Shown: piece after piece, positions 42,423-50,470 of the stretch
How the letters are laid out: the number at the start of each line of letters is the position of its first letter
Numbering within the stretch: position 1 is the stretch's first letter
Assembly: GCF_018614415.1 (NCBI RefSeq)
Contig: NZ_JAGGOO010000071.1
Coordinates: 1 to 64,000, forward strand
Length of the DNA stretch: 64,000 nucleotides
Reading direction: 5' to 3'
Origin: Streptomyces sp. ISL-12
GTDB lineage: Bacteria > Actinomycetota > Actinomycetes > Streptomycetales > Streptomycetaceae
Made by a program: the position numbers and the translations under genes
The notes under the pieces: generated by a model
Database searches by the model: none
What the model was told of the DNA's origin: nothing
The model's input: the letters and a program-made list of their open reading frames with translations, nothing else

Positions 42423-43631
42423 GTGACCGTGAGCAACTGGGCAGACCTGACGACCGGTAAGCGCATCAAGCACCTACGAGGTTCCGACCTGACCCAGCAG
42501 GGGCTGGCGGAGGCGTCGGGGCTGTCGTTGGCCCTGGTGCAGAAGGCCGAGCAGGACCGGGGGGAGTTGTCCGTCGGGTCCCTGCTGAAGCTTGCGCACG
42601 CGCTGAAAACCGACGTGTCGGTGATCCTTGGGCAGCAGGCGCCGCGGCGAGGGATGAACAGGGGTACTCGGGCTGCCGTGCGCCGGCTTTCCGACGCCGT
42701 CCACGACAGCGCCCTCGGCGTCTGGGAAGGCATCGAAGAGCCAAGCGGTCTGCGTGAACTGTCGATCGCTCATGACCGCGTCTGCTCCAGTTACTGGCGA
42801 GGCGACTACGAGGAGTTCGGCGAACTCGTCGCCAAAGTCCTGCTCGAAGGACGCGTCCGGTACGGGCAGGCCAGTGGGTACGAACGCGAGCGGCTGGGCT
42901 CCGTCCTCGCGAGCACGTACCAGTTCGCCTCCTCGGCCGCGATCTTGCTGGGCCAGCGGGACCTCGCCCTGAGCGCACTCACATCGGCACGCCATCTCGC
43001 GGAGGACTCCGGGGACGACGTGCTCACCGCGCTCCTGGAGTCCACGCTGTCGTGGATCTACCTGCGAAGCGCCAGACTCCCCAGGGCAATTGCCGTCGCC
43101 GAGCAGGCTGCCCTGCGGATCGAGCCCACGTTCAGCCGGGCTTCCCGGCCTCAGTTGCTCGCCTACGGACGCCTGATGATCTCCGCCGCCGTGGCCGCCT
43201 CGCGCGAGGGAAACGCCACCTCCGCTGACGACTACCTGTCGCAGGCGCATGCGGCGGCAGCCCGCCTCGGCAGCGACGAGGACCTGTACGGCACACACTT
43301 CGGCCCCACCGCCGCGAACACGGAAGCCGTGGGGATCGCCGTGGCGCTCGGGAACCACGGAAGGGCCTTGCGGCTGGCCGCGCACACCGAACTGCCGCAG
43401 TCCATGCCCAAGCTCGCCCGCAACCGCTACAAACTGGACGTCGCCCTCGCCCAGTGCGCGGCCGGCCTCTACGACCAGGCGGGAGACACTCTGATCGAGG
43501 TGGGACTCGACGCCCCGGAGTGGGTCAGGCACCAGGCCCTGCCCGGCGTGATCGGCAAGCGGCTCGCCAAGGTGTCGACGGCTCGCGTGCGCAGGATCGG
43601 CGAGGTGATCGGCGTGCCACTGATCGCGTGA
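42423..43631 (+). CDS. XRE-type regulator with TPR-like C-terminal domain
   Basis: A 402-residue protein (GTG 42423; a second in-frame GTG two codons later). The N-terminal helix-turn-helix has GKRIKHLRGSDLTQQGLAEA, LSLALVQKAEQDRG and LLKLAHALKTDVSVIL. The remaining ~300 residues are helical repeats of TPR type (ALSALTSARHLAEDSGDDVL, PRAIAVAEQAALRIEP, DYLSQAHAAAARLG), as in peptide-sensing or cluster-situated Streptomyces regulators. It precedes a five-gene operon in the same direction; a palindrome follows its stop codon. It probably controls that operon. Confidence 0.85.
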   Translation: MTVSNWADLTTGKRIKHLRGSDLTQQGLAEASGLSLALVQKAEQDRGELSVGSLLKLAHALKTDVSVILGQQAPRRGMNRGTRAAVRRLSDAVHDSALGVWEGIEEPSGLRELSIAHDRVCSSYWRGDYEEFGELVAKVLLEGRVRYGQASGYERERLGSVLASTYQFASSAAILLGQRDLALSALTSARHLAEDSGDDVLTALLESTLSWIYLRSARLPRAIAVAEQAALRIEPTFSRASRPQLLAYGRLMISAAVAASREGNATSADDYLSQAHAAAARLGSDEDLYGTHFGPTAANTEAVGIAVALGNHGRALRLAAHTELPQSMPKLARNRYKLDVALAQCAAGLYDQAGDTLIEVGLDAPEWVRHQALPGVIGKRLAKVSTARVRRIGEVIGVPLIA

Positions 43632-43632
43632 G

Positions 43633-43649
43633 TCGTACGGAGCGTACGA
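43633..43649. promoter_or_regulatory. TCGTACG palindrome upstream of the radical SAM operon
   Basis: TCGTACG and its reverse complement CGTACGA are 3 nt apart, directly after the regulator stop. A further TCGTACG half-site lies at 43675-43681, 44 nt before the first operon gene. It is an operator candidate for the XRE-TPR regulator, or less likely a weak terminator. Confidence 0.45.
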
Positions 43650-43725
43650 GTCGGGGCCGGGCAACCTCTCCTCGTCGTACGTCTCATCACTTCACCGTGC
43701 GTGATCGATCAAGCACAGTCGACGC

Positions 43726-44220
43726 ATGGTCAGCTACAAGAGCGCACAGACGCAGGAACCGGCCCGCCGCCGCACCGAGGGCGACCTGAGACGACGCCAG
43801 GCACTGGCGGACGCGGCGGCGGGGGTCTCGCCGGGTGAGGCCGACGTACTGGCCGAGGCGGCGAAGGTCGAGCGGTTCCGCTGTGTGATCTACCTGTGCG
43901 GCGCTCCCCCGACGGACATCGCGCGCCCCGGCCGGGAGTGCAGGGAGTACGCCGAGGCGTTCGGGTGGGAGATCACGGACGTCATCGAGGAACGCGCGGG
44001 CCTGCTGCCGCCGCGAGGGCGTGACGGGCTGTGGCGAGCCGTCGAGCGCGTCAAGGAGGGAGCGGCCGGGGCGGTGCTCACGGCGTGCCGCTCGATGATC
44101 TCCTCCGTTCCGCAGGAGTACGACGAGGTGGCGCGCGAGATCGAGAAGGCCGGCGGCTTCCTGCACGTCAAGGACTCGGCACGCAGAGGGCTCACGCGGG
44201 ACGCCGGGCACTCGGCGTGA
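43726..44220 (+). CDS. Serine-recombinase-fold protein without the catalytic serine
   Basis: A 164-residue protein (ATG 43726) whose core from about residue 48 follows the resolvase N-terminal pattern: RFRCVIYLCGAPP where recombinases have YxRVS, ARPGRECREYAEAFGWEITDVIEE, RDGLWRAVERVKEGAAGAVLT and a final EVAREIEKAGGFLHV. The YxRVS motif with its nucleophile serine is replaced by YLCGAP, and no DNA-binding C-terminal part is present. It is unlikely to recombine DNA. It is the first gene of a tightly coupled operon and overlaps the next by 4 nt. The fold call is my own pattern match. Confidence 0.6.
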   Translation: MVSYKSAQTQEPARRRTEGDLRRRQALADAAAGVSPGEADVLAEAAKVERFRCVIYLCGAPPTDIARPGRECREYAEAFGWEITDVIEERAGLLPPRGRDGLWRAVERVKEGAAGAVLTACRSMISSVPQEYDEVAREIEKAGGFLHVKDSARRGLTRDAGHSA

Positions 44221-44561
44221 TCTTCGCCCCCGCCGTCACGCGTCCGTGGCGCGACGCGTGGCCGCTCGTCGCGCAGCCGGACGACGGCAACCCCTGGGTG
44301 ACCGGCACCTGTTGGCTGTACTGCCGACGCGAGGGGGTGCGCGTGCTGTGGGTCGGCTCCGTGTCCACGCCCGGCGCTACGGGTGACGTGTACGCGTGCG
44401 CTCCGTGCGTCGCGGAGCTCGACCACATGGTGCGTGTCCAGTCCCACGACCGGGACAGGACCGTGCGGTGCGCAGCCCTCACCGTGCCGGCGCACGCGCC
44501 CCTCCCCGGGCCCGCACCACACCACCGTACGGAGAACAACGAACGAGAGGGAAGCACATGA
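44217..44561 (+). CDS. Small Cys-pair protein in the radical SAM operon
   Basis: A 114-residue product (GTG overlapping the upstream stop). It has two cysteine pairs, GTCWLYCRREG and YACAPCVAEL, spaced like a small zinc-ribbon, around a beta-rich VRVLWVGSVSTPGATGDV. A hydrophilic tail follows. It is not a recognised family. The ATGA overlap with the radical SAM gene implies coupled translation, and it could be a partner or substrate-recognition factor for that enzyme (speculative). Confidence 0.6.
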   Translation: MIFAPAVTRPWRDAWPLVAQPDDGNPWVTGTCWLYCRREGVRVLWVGSVSTPGATGDVYACAPCVAELDHMVRVQSHDRDRTVRCAALTVPAHAPLPGPAPHHRTENNEREGST

Positions 44562-45478
44562 CCACCAGTACAGCGGTACCTGTCATCAAGAAGCCGGGCG
44601 CGCCCGGCTTCTTGTGGCTGGACCTCACCCGGAAGTGCCAGCTCGCGTGCGGCCACTGTCACAACGGCTCCGGCGCAGACGGCTCGCACGGCTCGATGAC
44701 CGCCCAGGACTGGACACGTGTCCTCGACGAAGCCACCGCGGCAGGCGTCTCCCGAGTGCAGTTCACCGGGGGAGAAGTCACCCTGCACCCCGACGCGCCG
44801 GCCCTCGTCGAGTACGCGTTGACGCTCGGCCTGGCGGTCGAGGTGTACAGCAACCTGGTCCACCTGAACGACGCGTGGTGGAGTTTGCTGCGGCGGGAGG
44901 GCGTCAGCCTCGCCACCTCGTACTACGGCTCGGAGGGCGCGCACAACGCCGTCACCGGACGCGGCAGCCATGCTCGCACCCGAGCGAACATCGTGAAAGC
45001 GGTGGCGGACAAGGTCCCGGTCCGCGTGTCCGTGATCGTCTCCGATCCTTCCGGCACCGGCGACGAAGCGAAGCGGGAGCTTCAGGCCTTGGGTGTCCGT
45101 GCCGTTCGCGTCGACCATGTCCGGCCCTTCGGCCGTGCGGCGAACGGACGGGAACCATGTACGGACGGCCTCTGCGGACGGTGTGGGGACGGGCGAGCGT
45201 CCATTGGACCGGACGGCGCCGTGTCCCCATGCGTGTTCTCCACGTGGTTGAGCGTGGGCAACGTCCAGGAAGCGTCGCTGAGGGCTATTTTCGACGGTCC
45301 TGAGATCGCACAAGCCAATGCGGCCATTCGAGAGGGGCGCGACCTCGACGCCGCTTTCAGTTGCGGCCCCGGCAGTCCTTGTGGCCCCGACAGTGACGAC
45401 AGCCGCTCCTGCACCCCCGACACCGATGACGAGTGCTCCCCGGGGACACCCGGAAGTGAGTGCACCCCGAGGAACTGA
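44558..45478 (+). CDS. Radical SAM enzyme with Cys-rich C-terminus
   Basis: A 306-residue enzyme. The [4Fe-4S]/SAM motif is CQLACGHC (Cys27, 31, 34), preceded by GFLWLDLTRK. FTGGEVTLHPD is the SAM-binding GGE motif. In the second half GLCGRCGDGRASIGPDGAVSPC looks like a SPASM-type auxiliary cluster site (C...C..C...C), usual in peptide-modifying and some small-molecule enzymes. The last ~40 residues form a Ser/Asp/Pro-rich tail with five Cys (SCGPGSPCGPDSDD and beyond), not seen in standard SPASM proteins. The operon context with a kinase and a methyltransferase points to a tailoring pathway of unknown product. Confidence 0.82.
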   Translation: MTTSTAVPVIKKPGAPGFLWLDLTRKCQLACGHCHNGSGADGSHGSMTAQDWTRVLDEATAAGVSRVQFTGGEVTLHPDAPALVEYALTLGLAVEVYSNLVHLNDAWWSLLRREGVSLATSYYGSEGAHNAVTGRGSHARTRANIVKAVADKVPVRVSVIVSDPSGTGDEAKRELQALGVRAVRVDHVRPFGRAANGREPCTDGLCGRCGDGRASIGPDGAVSPCVFSTWLSVGNVQEASLRAIFDGPEIAQANAAIREGRDLDAAFSCGPGSPCGPDSDDSRSCTPDTDDECSPGTPGSECTPRN

Positions 45479-45485
45479 ACGCGAT

Positions 45486-46292
45486 ATGGACGACGACCTT
45501 CCCGAACACGCGATCCGCCCCTTGATCGAGGAGCACACGGGTCCGGTGGTACAGGTCAAGCGAACCGTGCGCGGCTTCAGCTCGGATCTGACGGCCTTGG
45601 TCGACTGCGGCGAGGGACGGTTCTTCGTCAAGGCAATGCGTAATCGGCCGGGCGGCCGACGGAAGTCCCTCATCAGGGAAAAACTGATCACCGGGCATCT
45701 CGGACACATCTCACCGCCTCTGTTGTGGGACGTGGAATCCGCAGACTGGTTGGTACTGGGCTTCGAAGTGATCGACGGCCGGGCTTCCGACTTCGCGCCC
45801 GGCTCGCCCGATCTCCCTCTGGTGGTCGGGGTCCTCGGGGACATCGGGCGGTTGTCCCTTCCGGAGATCGCGCGAACCTGGACCGAGACCCGCTGGGACC
45901 GGTTCCTCTCGAACAGCTCGGAGACCGAACTGTTCAGGGGGGAATCGCTCCTACACACCGATATCAACCAGAGCAACTTCCTCGTGGCGAAGCGGCGGGT
46001 GTGGGCCGTGGACTGGGCGTGGCCGACCAGGGGGGCGGGGTTCATCGACCCCGCGCTCCTGGTTCTCCAGCTCATCGCGGCCGGGCACACCCCGGACGGC
46101 GCGGAAGCGTGGGCATCCGAGTTGTCCGCGTGGCGCGAGGCGGCCCCGGAGGCGATCAACGCCTTCGTCGCCGCCAACCTGCGGATGTACCGGGCCGCTG
46201 CCGTACGAAAGCCCGATGAGGACTGGCTCAAGGCCATGGTCGAGGCGTGCCGGGCCTGGGCCGGACACAGAAGGCTGCCCGAGGAGCGATGA
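45486..46292 (+). CDS. Aminoglycoside-phosphotransferase-fold kinase
   Basis: A 268-residue protein starting 7 nt after the radical SAM stop (an in-frame upstream extension would overlap that gene and is unconserved). The nucleotide-binding region includes RFFVKAMRN (Lys49). The catalytic loop is LLHTDINQSNFLV (His157, Asp159, Asn164) and the metal-binding aspartate follows in VWAVDWAWP (Asp176). This is the APH/choline-kinase layout, so phosphorylation of a small molecule or peptide is expected. The substrate is probably the radical SAM pathway intermediate (inference). Its stop overlaps the methyltransferase start (ATGA). Confidence 0.82.
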   Translation: MDDDLPEHAIRPLIEEHTGPVVQVKRTVRGFSSDLTALVDCGEGRFFVKAMRNRPGGRRKSLIREKLITGHLGHISPPLLWDVESADWLVLGFEVIDGRASDFAPGSPDLPLVVGVLGDIGRLSLPEIARTWTETRWDRFLSNSSETELFRGESLLHTDINQSNFLVAKRRVWAVDWAWPTRGAGFIDPALLVLQLIAAGHTPDGAEAWASELSAWREAAPEAINAFVAANLRMYRAAAVRKPDEDWLKAMVEACRAWAGHRRLPEER

Positions 46293-47440
46293 CCACTCGT
46301 GCACTGAGGCACCCCATGACCACCTCCCCCACCCGGTTGCGCGCCGCCCTCGCCGCATCCGTGTCCGTCGAGATCCTGCCTGGCGTGCGGCACTGGACGC
46401 CGTTCCTCGCGAACTCTTCCTCGGTGACGCAGTGTTCCGGTCGTCGGGTGGGCGGTGGGAGCACTTGCGCCGTCGGACGGCGGGTGACGACGAGTGGCTC
46501 CGGCTCGTCCACGCGGACAAGACCTGGGTGACACAGGTGGACGGCATCGCCGCGGTGGACGCGTCCGGATCGCTGTCCGGGCAGCCGACCTCGTCCAGTA
46601 CGCTGCCGTCGCTCGTCGTCCGCATGCTCGACCTGGCCGGAGTCCGTGAGGGCGACTGGGTCCTGGAAGTGGGCACCGGTACGGGCTACTCGACCGCCCT
46701 GCTCTGTCACCGTCTCGGCGACGAGAACGTGTACTCGGTCGAGTACGACGCCCGGCTCGCGACGGCTGCGCCGATCGTCTGCACCGCGCCGGGTGCTCCC
46801 CCACGCTGCTCGTCGGTGACGGGCTCGCCGGTCATGCGGAAGCCGCCGAGTACGACGCCGTCGTCGCCACGTGCGCGGTCCGGTACGTCCCGCCCGCGTG
46901 GTTGCTGTCAGGTCCGGGCCGGGGGCAGCGTCACGGTCTGTCTGAGCGGGTGGATGGTCGCCTCAGGGCCGGTCCGTCTCACCGTGCACGACGACGGCAC
47001 CGCGTCGGGGCGCTTCGCCGGTGACCGCGTCGGGTACATGCTCGCGCGTCCTCACGAACGACCGCCCCGCCACCTTCCACCAGCGGCCGGGGCAGGTACG
47101 GCCAGCCCGGCCGTACCCTGGCCTGGTCGGTGACTGGACCGGCGCGTTCGTCGCCCAGTTCGCCGCGCCCTCCGCCGAACTCATGATGACCGGTGACGGA
47201 GTGATCCTCGTCGATGTCGCGACCGGCTCACAGGCGTGGACCTGTCCGGAGGGGCAAGGGTGGGTGGTGCGCCAGCATGGGCCGTTGCGGCTGTGGGACG
47301 CCGTCGAGGACGGCCTCGCGGCGTGGCGGGCGGCGGGGGCGCCGGGACAGGACGGCTTCGGTCTGACCGTGCGCAACGACGGCACCCGGCGGGTCTGGAT
47401 CGGTGAGCCCGGCGGTGTGGGGTGGGAGCTGCCGGTCTGA
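46289..47440 (+). pseudogene. Protein-L-isoaspartate-methyltransferase-like gene with four frame changes
   Basis: Conserved-looking sequence runs through three frames. It starts with ATG 46289 (MTTSPTRLRAALAASVS), changes frame near 46370 to RDPAWRAALDAVPRELFLGD and VLEVGTGTGYSTALLCHRLG (the SAM-binding motif), then near 46770 to DRLHRAGCSPTLLVGDGLAG, near 46910 to QVRAGGSVTVCLSGWMV, and near 47060 to ATFHQRPGQVRPAR and a C-terminal part ending WIGEPGGVGWELPV. Joined, these give a normal-length PCMT-type methyltransferase of about 380 residues, of the kind found in peptide natural-product operons. Neighbouring genes are intact, so this is either a decaying gene or a local cluster of indel errors in the sequence. 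Confidence 0.75.
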
Positions 47441-47454
47441 TCGAGGGCGTCCCC

Positions 47455-47495
47455 GGCGATGGCTGGCGCTTCGGGGCGGAGTGTCAGCCATCGCC
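47455..47495. terminator. Hairpin between convergent methyltransferase remnant and amidohydrolase
   Basis: An 11-bp perfect stem (47455-47465 with 47485-47495, loop 19 nt) lies between the two stop codons. It may terminate from either side. Confidence 0.65.
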
Positions 47496-47505
47496 TGGAG
47501 CTGGC

Positions 47506-48747
47506 TCAGACCCCGGCGTCGATCAGTGCCGCCGCCGTGAAGAGTTCCACCCCCACCGTGATCGCGTGCTCGTCCACGTCGAAGTCGCCCTGGTGCAGGT
47601 CGCGCACCGCGCGCTCGCCGGGCGGGCGGACGCCGAGGCGGGCCATGGCGCCGGGGACGCGCTCCAGGTACCAGGAGAAGTCCTCGCCGCCCAGGCTCTG
47701 CTCGGTGGACTCCACGGAGTCCGTGCCGCGCCGGGCGACCATCGCGGTCTGGAGGAGTTCGACGCTGGTCACCTCGTTGACGACGGGCGGGACGCCCCGT
47801 ACGTAGGTGATCTCGGACTTGGCGCGGTGCAGGTTGGCGATCTCGTCGATGGCCGCGACCACCAGGTCGGGGGCCTGCCGCCAGGCGTCGAGGTCGAGGC
47901 AGCGGACGGTCCCGGACAGCTCCGCGTGCTGCGGGATGACGTTGGCGGCGTGGCCGGACTCGATGCGGCCCCAGGTCAGGGAGAGGCCGCCGCGGCTGTC
48001 GACGCGCCGGGCCAGGAGGGCGGGGGCGTCGACGGCGACCCGGGCGGCGGCGGTGACCAGGTCGGTGGTGAGGTGGGGGCGGGCGGTGTGGCCGCCGGGG
48101 CCGTCCAGGGCGATCTCCAGCCGGTCGCAGGCGGAGGTGATGGGGCCCTCGCGCAGACCGATCCGGCCGGCGTCCACCCGGGGGTCGCAGTGCACGGCGA
48201 GGATGCGGTGCACGCCGTCGAGCGCCCCGGCCTCGATCACGTCCTCGGCGCCGCCGGGCAGCACCTCCTCGGCGGGCTGGAAGATCAGGCGGACCGGGCG
48301 GGGCAGCGGGGCGCGCTCGTGCAGGGCGGCCAGGACCAGGCCGGTGCCGAGGACGACGGTGGTGTGCACGTCGTGGCCGCAGGCGTGGGCGCGGTCGGGC
48401 ACGGTCGAGCGGTACGGGCATCCGCTCTTGACGTCCGGGATGGGCAGGGCGTCGATGTCGGCGCGCAGGGCGAGCACGCCGGGGCCGGCGGCTCCGGCGG
48501 ACGGGCGCCCGGGGGTCGTGCCGATGTCACAGATGACGCCGGTGCCTCCGGGGAGGACTCTCGGCGTCAGTCCGGCCCGCTCCAGCCGTTCCTTGATCGC
48601 GGCGGTGGTGCGGAACTCCTGGTTTCCCAGCTCGGGGTGCATGTGCAGGTCGCGGCGGAAGGCGATGAGTTCCGCCCGCAGCGCCTCCGGCAGGGTGCCG
48701 GGCAGCGTGGCTTCCCCGGGAACGTCGGCTTCGGACTCCAGTGACAT
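47506..48747 (-). CDS. M20-family amidohydrolase (aminoacylase/hippurate-hydrolase type)
   Basis: A 413-residue zinc/manganese hydrolase (ATG 48747; GTG 48759 is an alternative 4 codons upstream). Motifs: FRRDLHMHPELGNQEF at the start, metal ligands in AHACGHDVHTT, the catalytic acid in IFQPAEEVLPGGA, and LAVHCDPRVDAGRIG. The dimerisation domain includes GPGGHTARPH, and the last ligand lies in SLGGEDFSWYL. Enzymes of this group remove acyl groups from amino acids or cleave small amides. No partner genes indicate the substrate. Confidence 0.92.
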   Translation of the reverse strand: MSLESEADVPGEATLPGTLPEALRAELIAFRRDLHMHPELGNQEFRTTAAIKERLERAGLTPRVLPGGTGVICDIGTTPGRPSAGAAGPGVLALRADIDALPIPDVKSGCPYRSTVPDRAHACGHDVHTTVVLGTGLVLAALHERAPLPRPVRLIFQPAEEVLPGGAEDVIEAGALDGVHRILAVHCDPRVDAGRIGLREGPITSACDRLEIALDGPGGHTARPHLTTDLVTAAARVAVDAPALLARRVDSRGGLSLTWGRIESGHAANVIPQHAELSGTVRCLDLDAWRQAPDLVVAAIDEIANLHRAKSEITYVRGVPPVVNEVTSVELLQTAMVARRGTDSVESTEQSLGGEDFSWYLERVPGAMARLGVRPPGERAVRDLHQGDFDVDEHAITVGVELFTAAALIDAGV

Positions 48748-49237
48748 CAGTTGCTTCACCCTTTGAAGGGTAGGACGCCCGGACGGCCGACCGACCCACG
48801 ATCAACAAAACTTCAGCCCCTCAGGGGAAGAAAATCCGGCCGCCGGACGCATATGCACCGGCGGGGGTGGGTAAAATCCGCCGATTACCGGCCGGGCGCA
48901 GCGCACCGAGCCGGTCCGGTCCGGCCCCCGCCCCGTCCCTCACGGCTACCACGCCTCACGCCTCCTACGCGTCGGCGGAGCCCGGCCGGGACCCATGCGC
49001 CGTCGTCCGTGAACACTCAGGGGCAAAGCGTCATCCATTTCCGGTGGCACCCCCTGGTTCGGGCACGCGGGCGCGGCACCAGGGTCCGGGGCATGCGACT
49101 GACGGTTCTCGGCGGCTGCGGGGCGTACACCGGAGACGGAATTCCTCGGGCAGCCCATCCAGGTCGCCACGCCCGGCCTGGTGACCGACCTCGGCGCGCC
49201 GTGACGGCAGCCCGGTCGGCCGGGGCCGGCGCTCCGG
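48748..49237. other. Intergenic region between amidohydrolase and GNAT genes
   Basis: About 490 bases. The part near 48760-48900 is comparatively A-rich and should hold the amidohydrolase promoter. A CTACGC half-site at 48965 is not a full nucleoside operator. No small gene or structured RNA was recognised. Confidence 0.45.
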
Positions 49238-49864
49238 TCAGGAACCGGCCACCCGGTGCGGGCCGCGCGGCTCGCGCCACATCCCCCACAGCACCGGCCC
49301 GTCCCCCGGCAGCCGCAGCTCCTCCCGCACGGTGAAGCCGAAGTGCTCGTAGAAGGGGAGGTTGGACGGCTTGGAGGACTCCAGGTAGGCGGGCAGCCCG
49401 GCCGCGTCGGCCTTGGCCAGCCCCGAGCGCAGCAGGGCGGCACCGTGTCCCTGTCCCTGGGCGGCCGGGTCGGCGCCGATCACCGCCAGGTACCAGTGCG
49501 GTTCCTGGGGGGTGTGCTCGGCGGCCGTCTCGATGGTGTCCCGGAAGTACGGGGCCCGGTCGCCGAGGACATCCTGGAGCTGCCGGACGGCCTCCGCGTC
49601 GGGGACGGCCTTGGCCTGGGCCTCCGGCGGTACCCAGAAGGCGGCCGCCGCCTCCGTGTGCTCGCACACGCCGTGGCGGACGTACTGCCGGGTGAAGAGG
49701 GTCGTGAAGTAGCGGCCCAACCGCTCCTCGCGCGAGGCGTCGTCGGGGAAGAACCCGCGCATCATCCGGTCGTCGTCGAAGGCGCGGGCCAGCGTGCGGC
49801 TGATCAGCGGGGCGTCGTCGGCCGTCGCCGTCTTCGGTGTGTGCGTTATCGGCATACGGTTCAT
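49238..49864 (-). CDS. GNAT-family N-acetyltransferase
   Basis: A 208-residue protein (ATG 49864; ATG 49855 has a better-spaced GGAG site). The acetyl-CoA binding motif is WYLAVIGADPAAQGQGHGAALLR (the Q-x-G-x-G/A loop), followed by LPAYLESSKPSNLPFYEHFGF, typical of the GNAT C-terminal strand and helix. FWVPPEAQ and DDDRMMRGFFPD are features of a subgroup common in Streptomyces. The substrate amine is unknown. Confidence 0.92.
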   Translation of the reverse strand: MNRMPITHTPKTATADDAPLISRTLARAFDDDRMMRGFFPDDASREERLGRYFTTLFTRQYVRHGVCEHTEAAAAFWVPPEAQAKAVPDAEAVRQLQDVLGDRAPYFRDTIETAAEHTPQEPHWYLAVIGADPAAQGQGHGAALLRSGLAKADAAGLPAYLESSKPSNLPFYEHFGFTVREELRLPGDGPVLWGMWREPRGPHRVAGS

Positions 49865-49956
49865 TCTCCATCCCGTGATCTTGGTCGGTGAGTCGAGGCC
49901 CCGACCCCGGCCGCAGGGCCGACAGGGCGGCCCGGCGGCGGGGTCGGGCACGCGTC

Positions 49957-50322
49957 TCAGGTGCTGATGGTGGCGACGGGGTCGACCTGGTAGTTGCGGG
50001 CGTAGCCGTTCTCGGTGCCGACGAGGAGGTCCACGATCTCGAAGTAGCGGTCCCAGAACGGGGTTTCGCGCAGGGCATCGATGAGGAGCTGGTAGGCGTG
50101 GTGATCGTCCGCTTCCCAGACCCAGACGTCGGTGACGCGCGCGGAGTAGAACTCGGTGTCGTAGAAGCGTGACCGGACCCCGGTGGTCCTCGCTTCGATC
50201 GTGGGGACGACCTGGGTGGCGAAGGCGTGGATCCGCTCGGGAACGGTCAGCGCGAGCCACTCGGGCGTGGTCTTGACGAGTATGAACGCGGTGATCGGCG
50301 GGTCGGTTTTCTCAACGGTCAT
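49957..50322 (-). CDS. Darcynin-like protein
   Basis: A 121-residue protein (ATG 50322, GGGAG 8 nt upstream) with ITAFILVKTTPEWLAL, FYDTEFYSARVTDVWVWEADD and a C-terminal FWDRYFEIVDLLVGTENGYARNY. The pattern matches the small darcynin family, a dimeric alpha/beta-barrel-like fold without established activity. It is divergent from a LysR regulator, which probably controls it. Confidence 0.78.
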   Translation of the reverse strand: MTVEKTDPPITAFILVKTTPEWLALTVPERIHAFATQVVPTIEARTTGVRSRFYDTEFYSARVTDVWVWEADDHHAYQLLIDALRETPFWDRYFEIVDLLVGTENGYARNYQVDPVATIST

Positions 50323-50441
50323 GGTGGGTGCTCCCAGTTGGTGGGTGGCAGGGCGCCACGGCGTCACGGCGCCGTGTGCGGCATCGAGCCCTCGTCCGGA
50401 AACCCATCCTGGGAACACCGCGGTGATGCCACAATGGGAAC

Positions 50442-50465
50442 TTCAGCAAGCAGGTGTTGCCTGAA
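50442..50465. promoter_or_regulatory. Inverted repeat between the darcynin-like gene and LysR gene
   Basis: TTCAG and CTGAA arms, 14 nt apart, lie just before the LysR start. The arms are short; offered only as a candidate LysR-family site. Confidence 0.3.
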
Positions 50466-50470
50466 ATGGA

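Noticed and set aside
43726..44220. Serine recombinase implying a mobile element
   Set aside because: The catalytic motif and DNA-binding domain are absent, and no attachment sites or other integration genes were seen.
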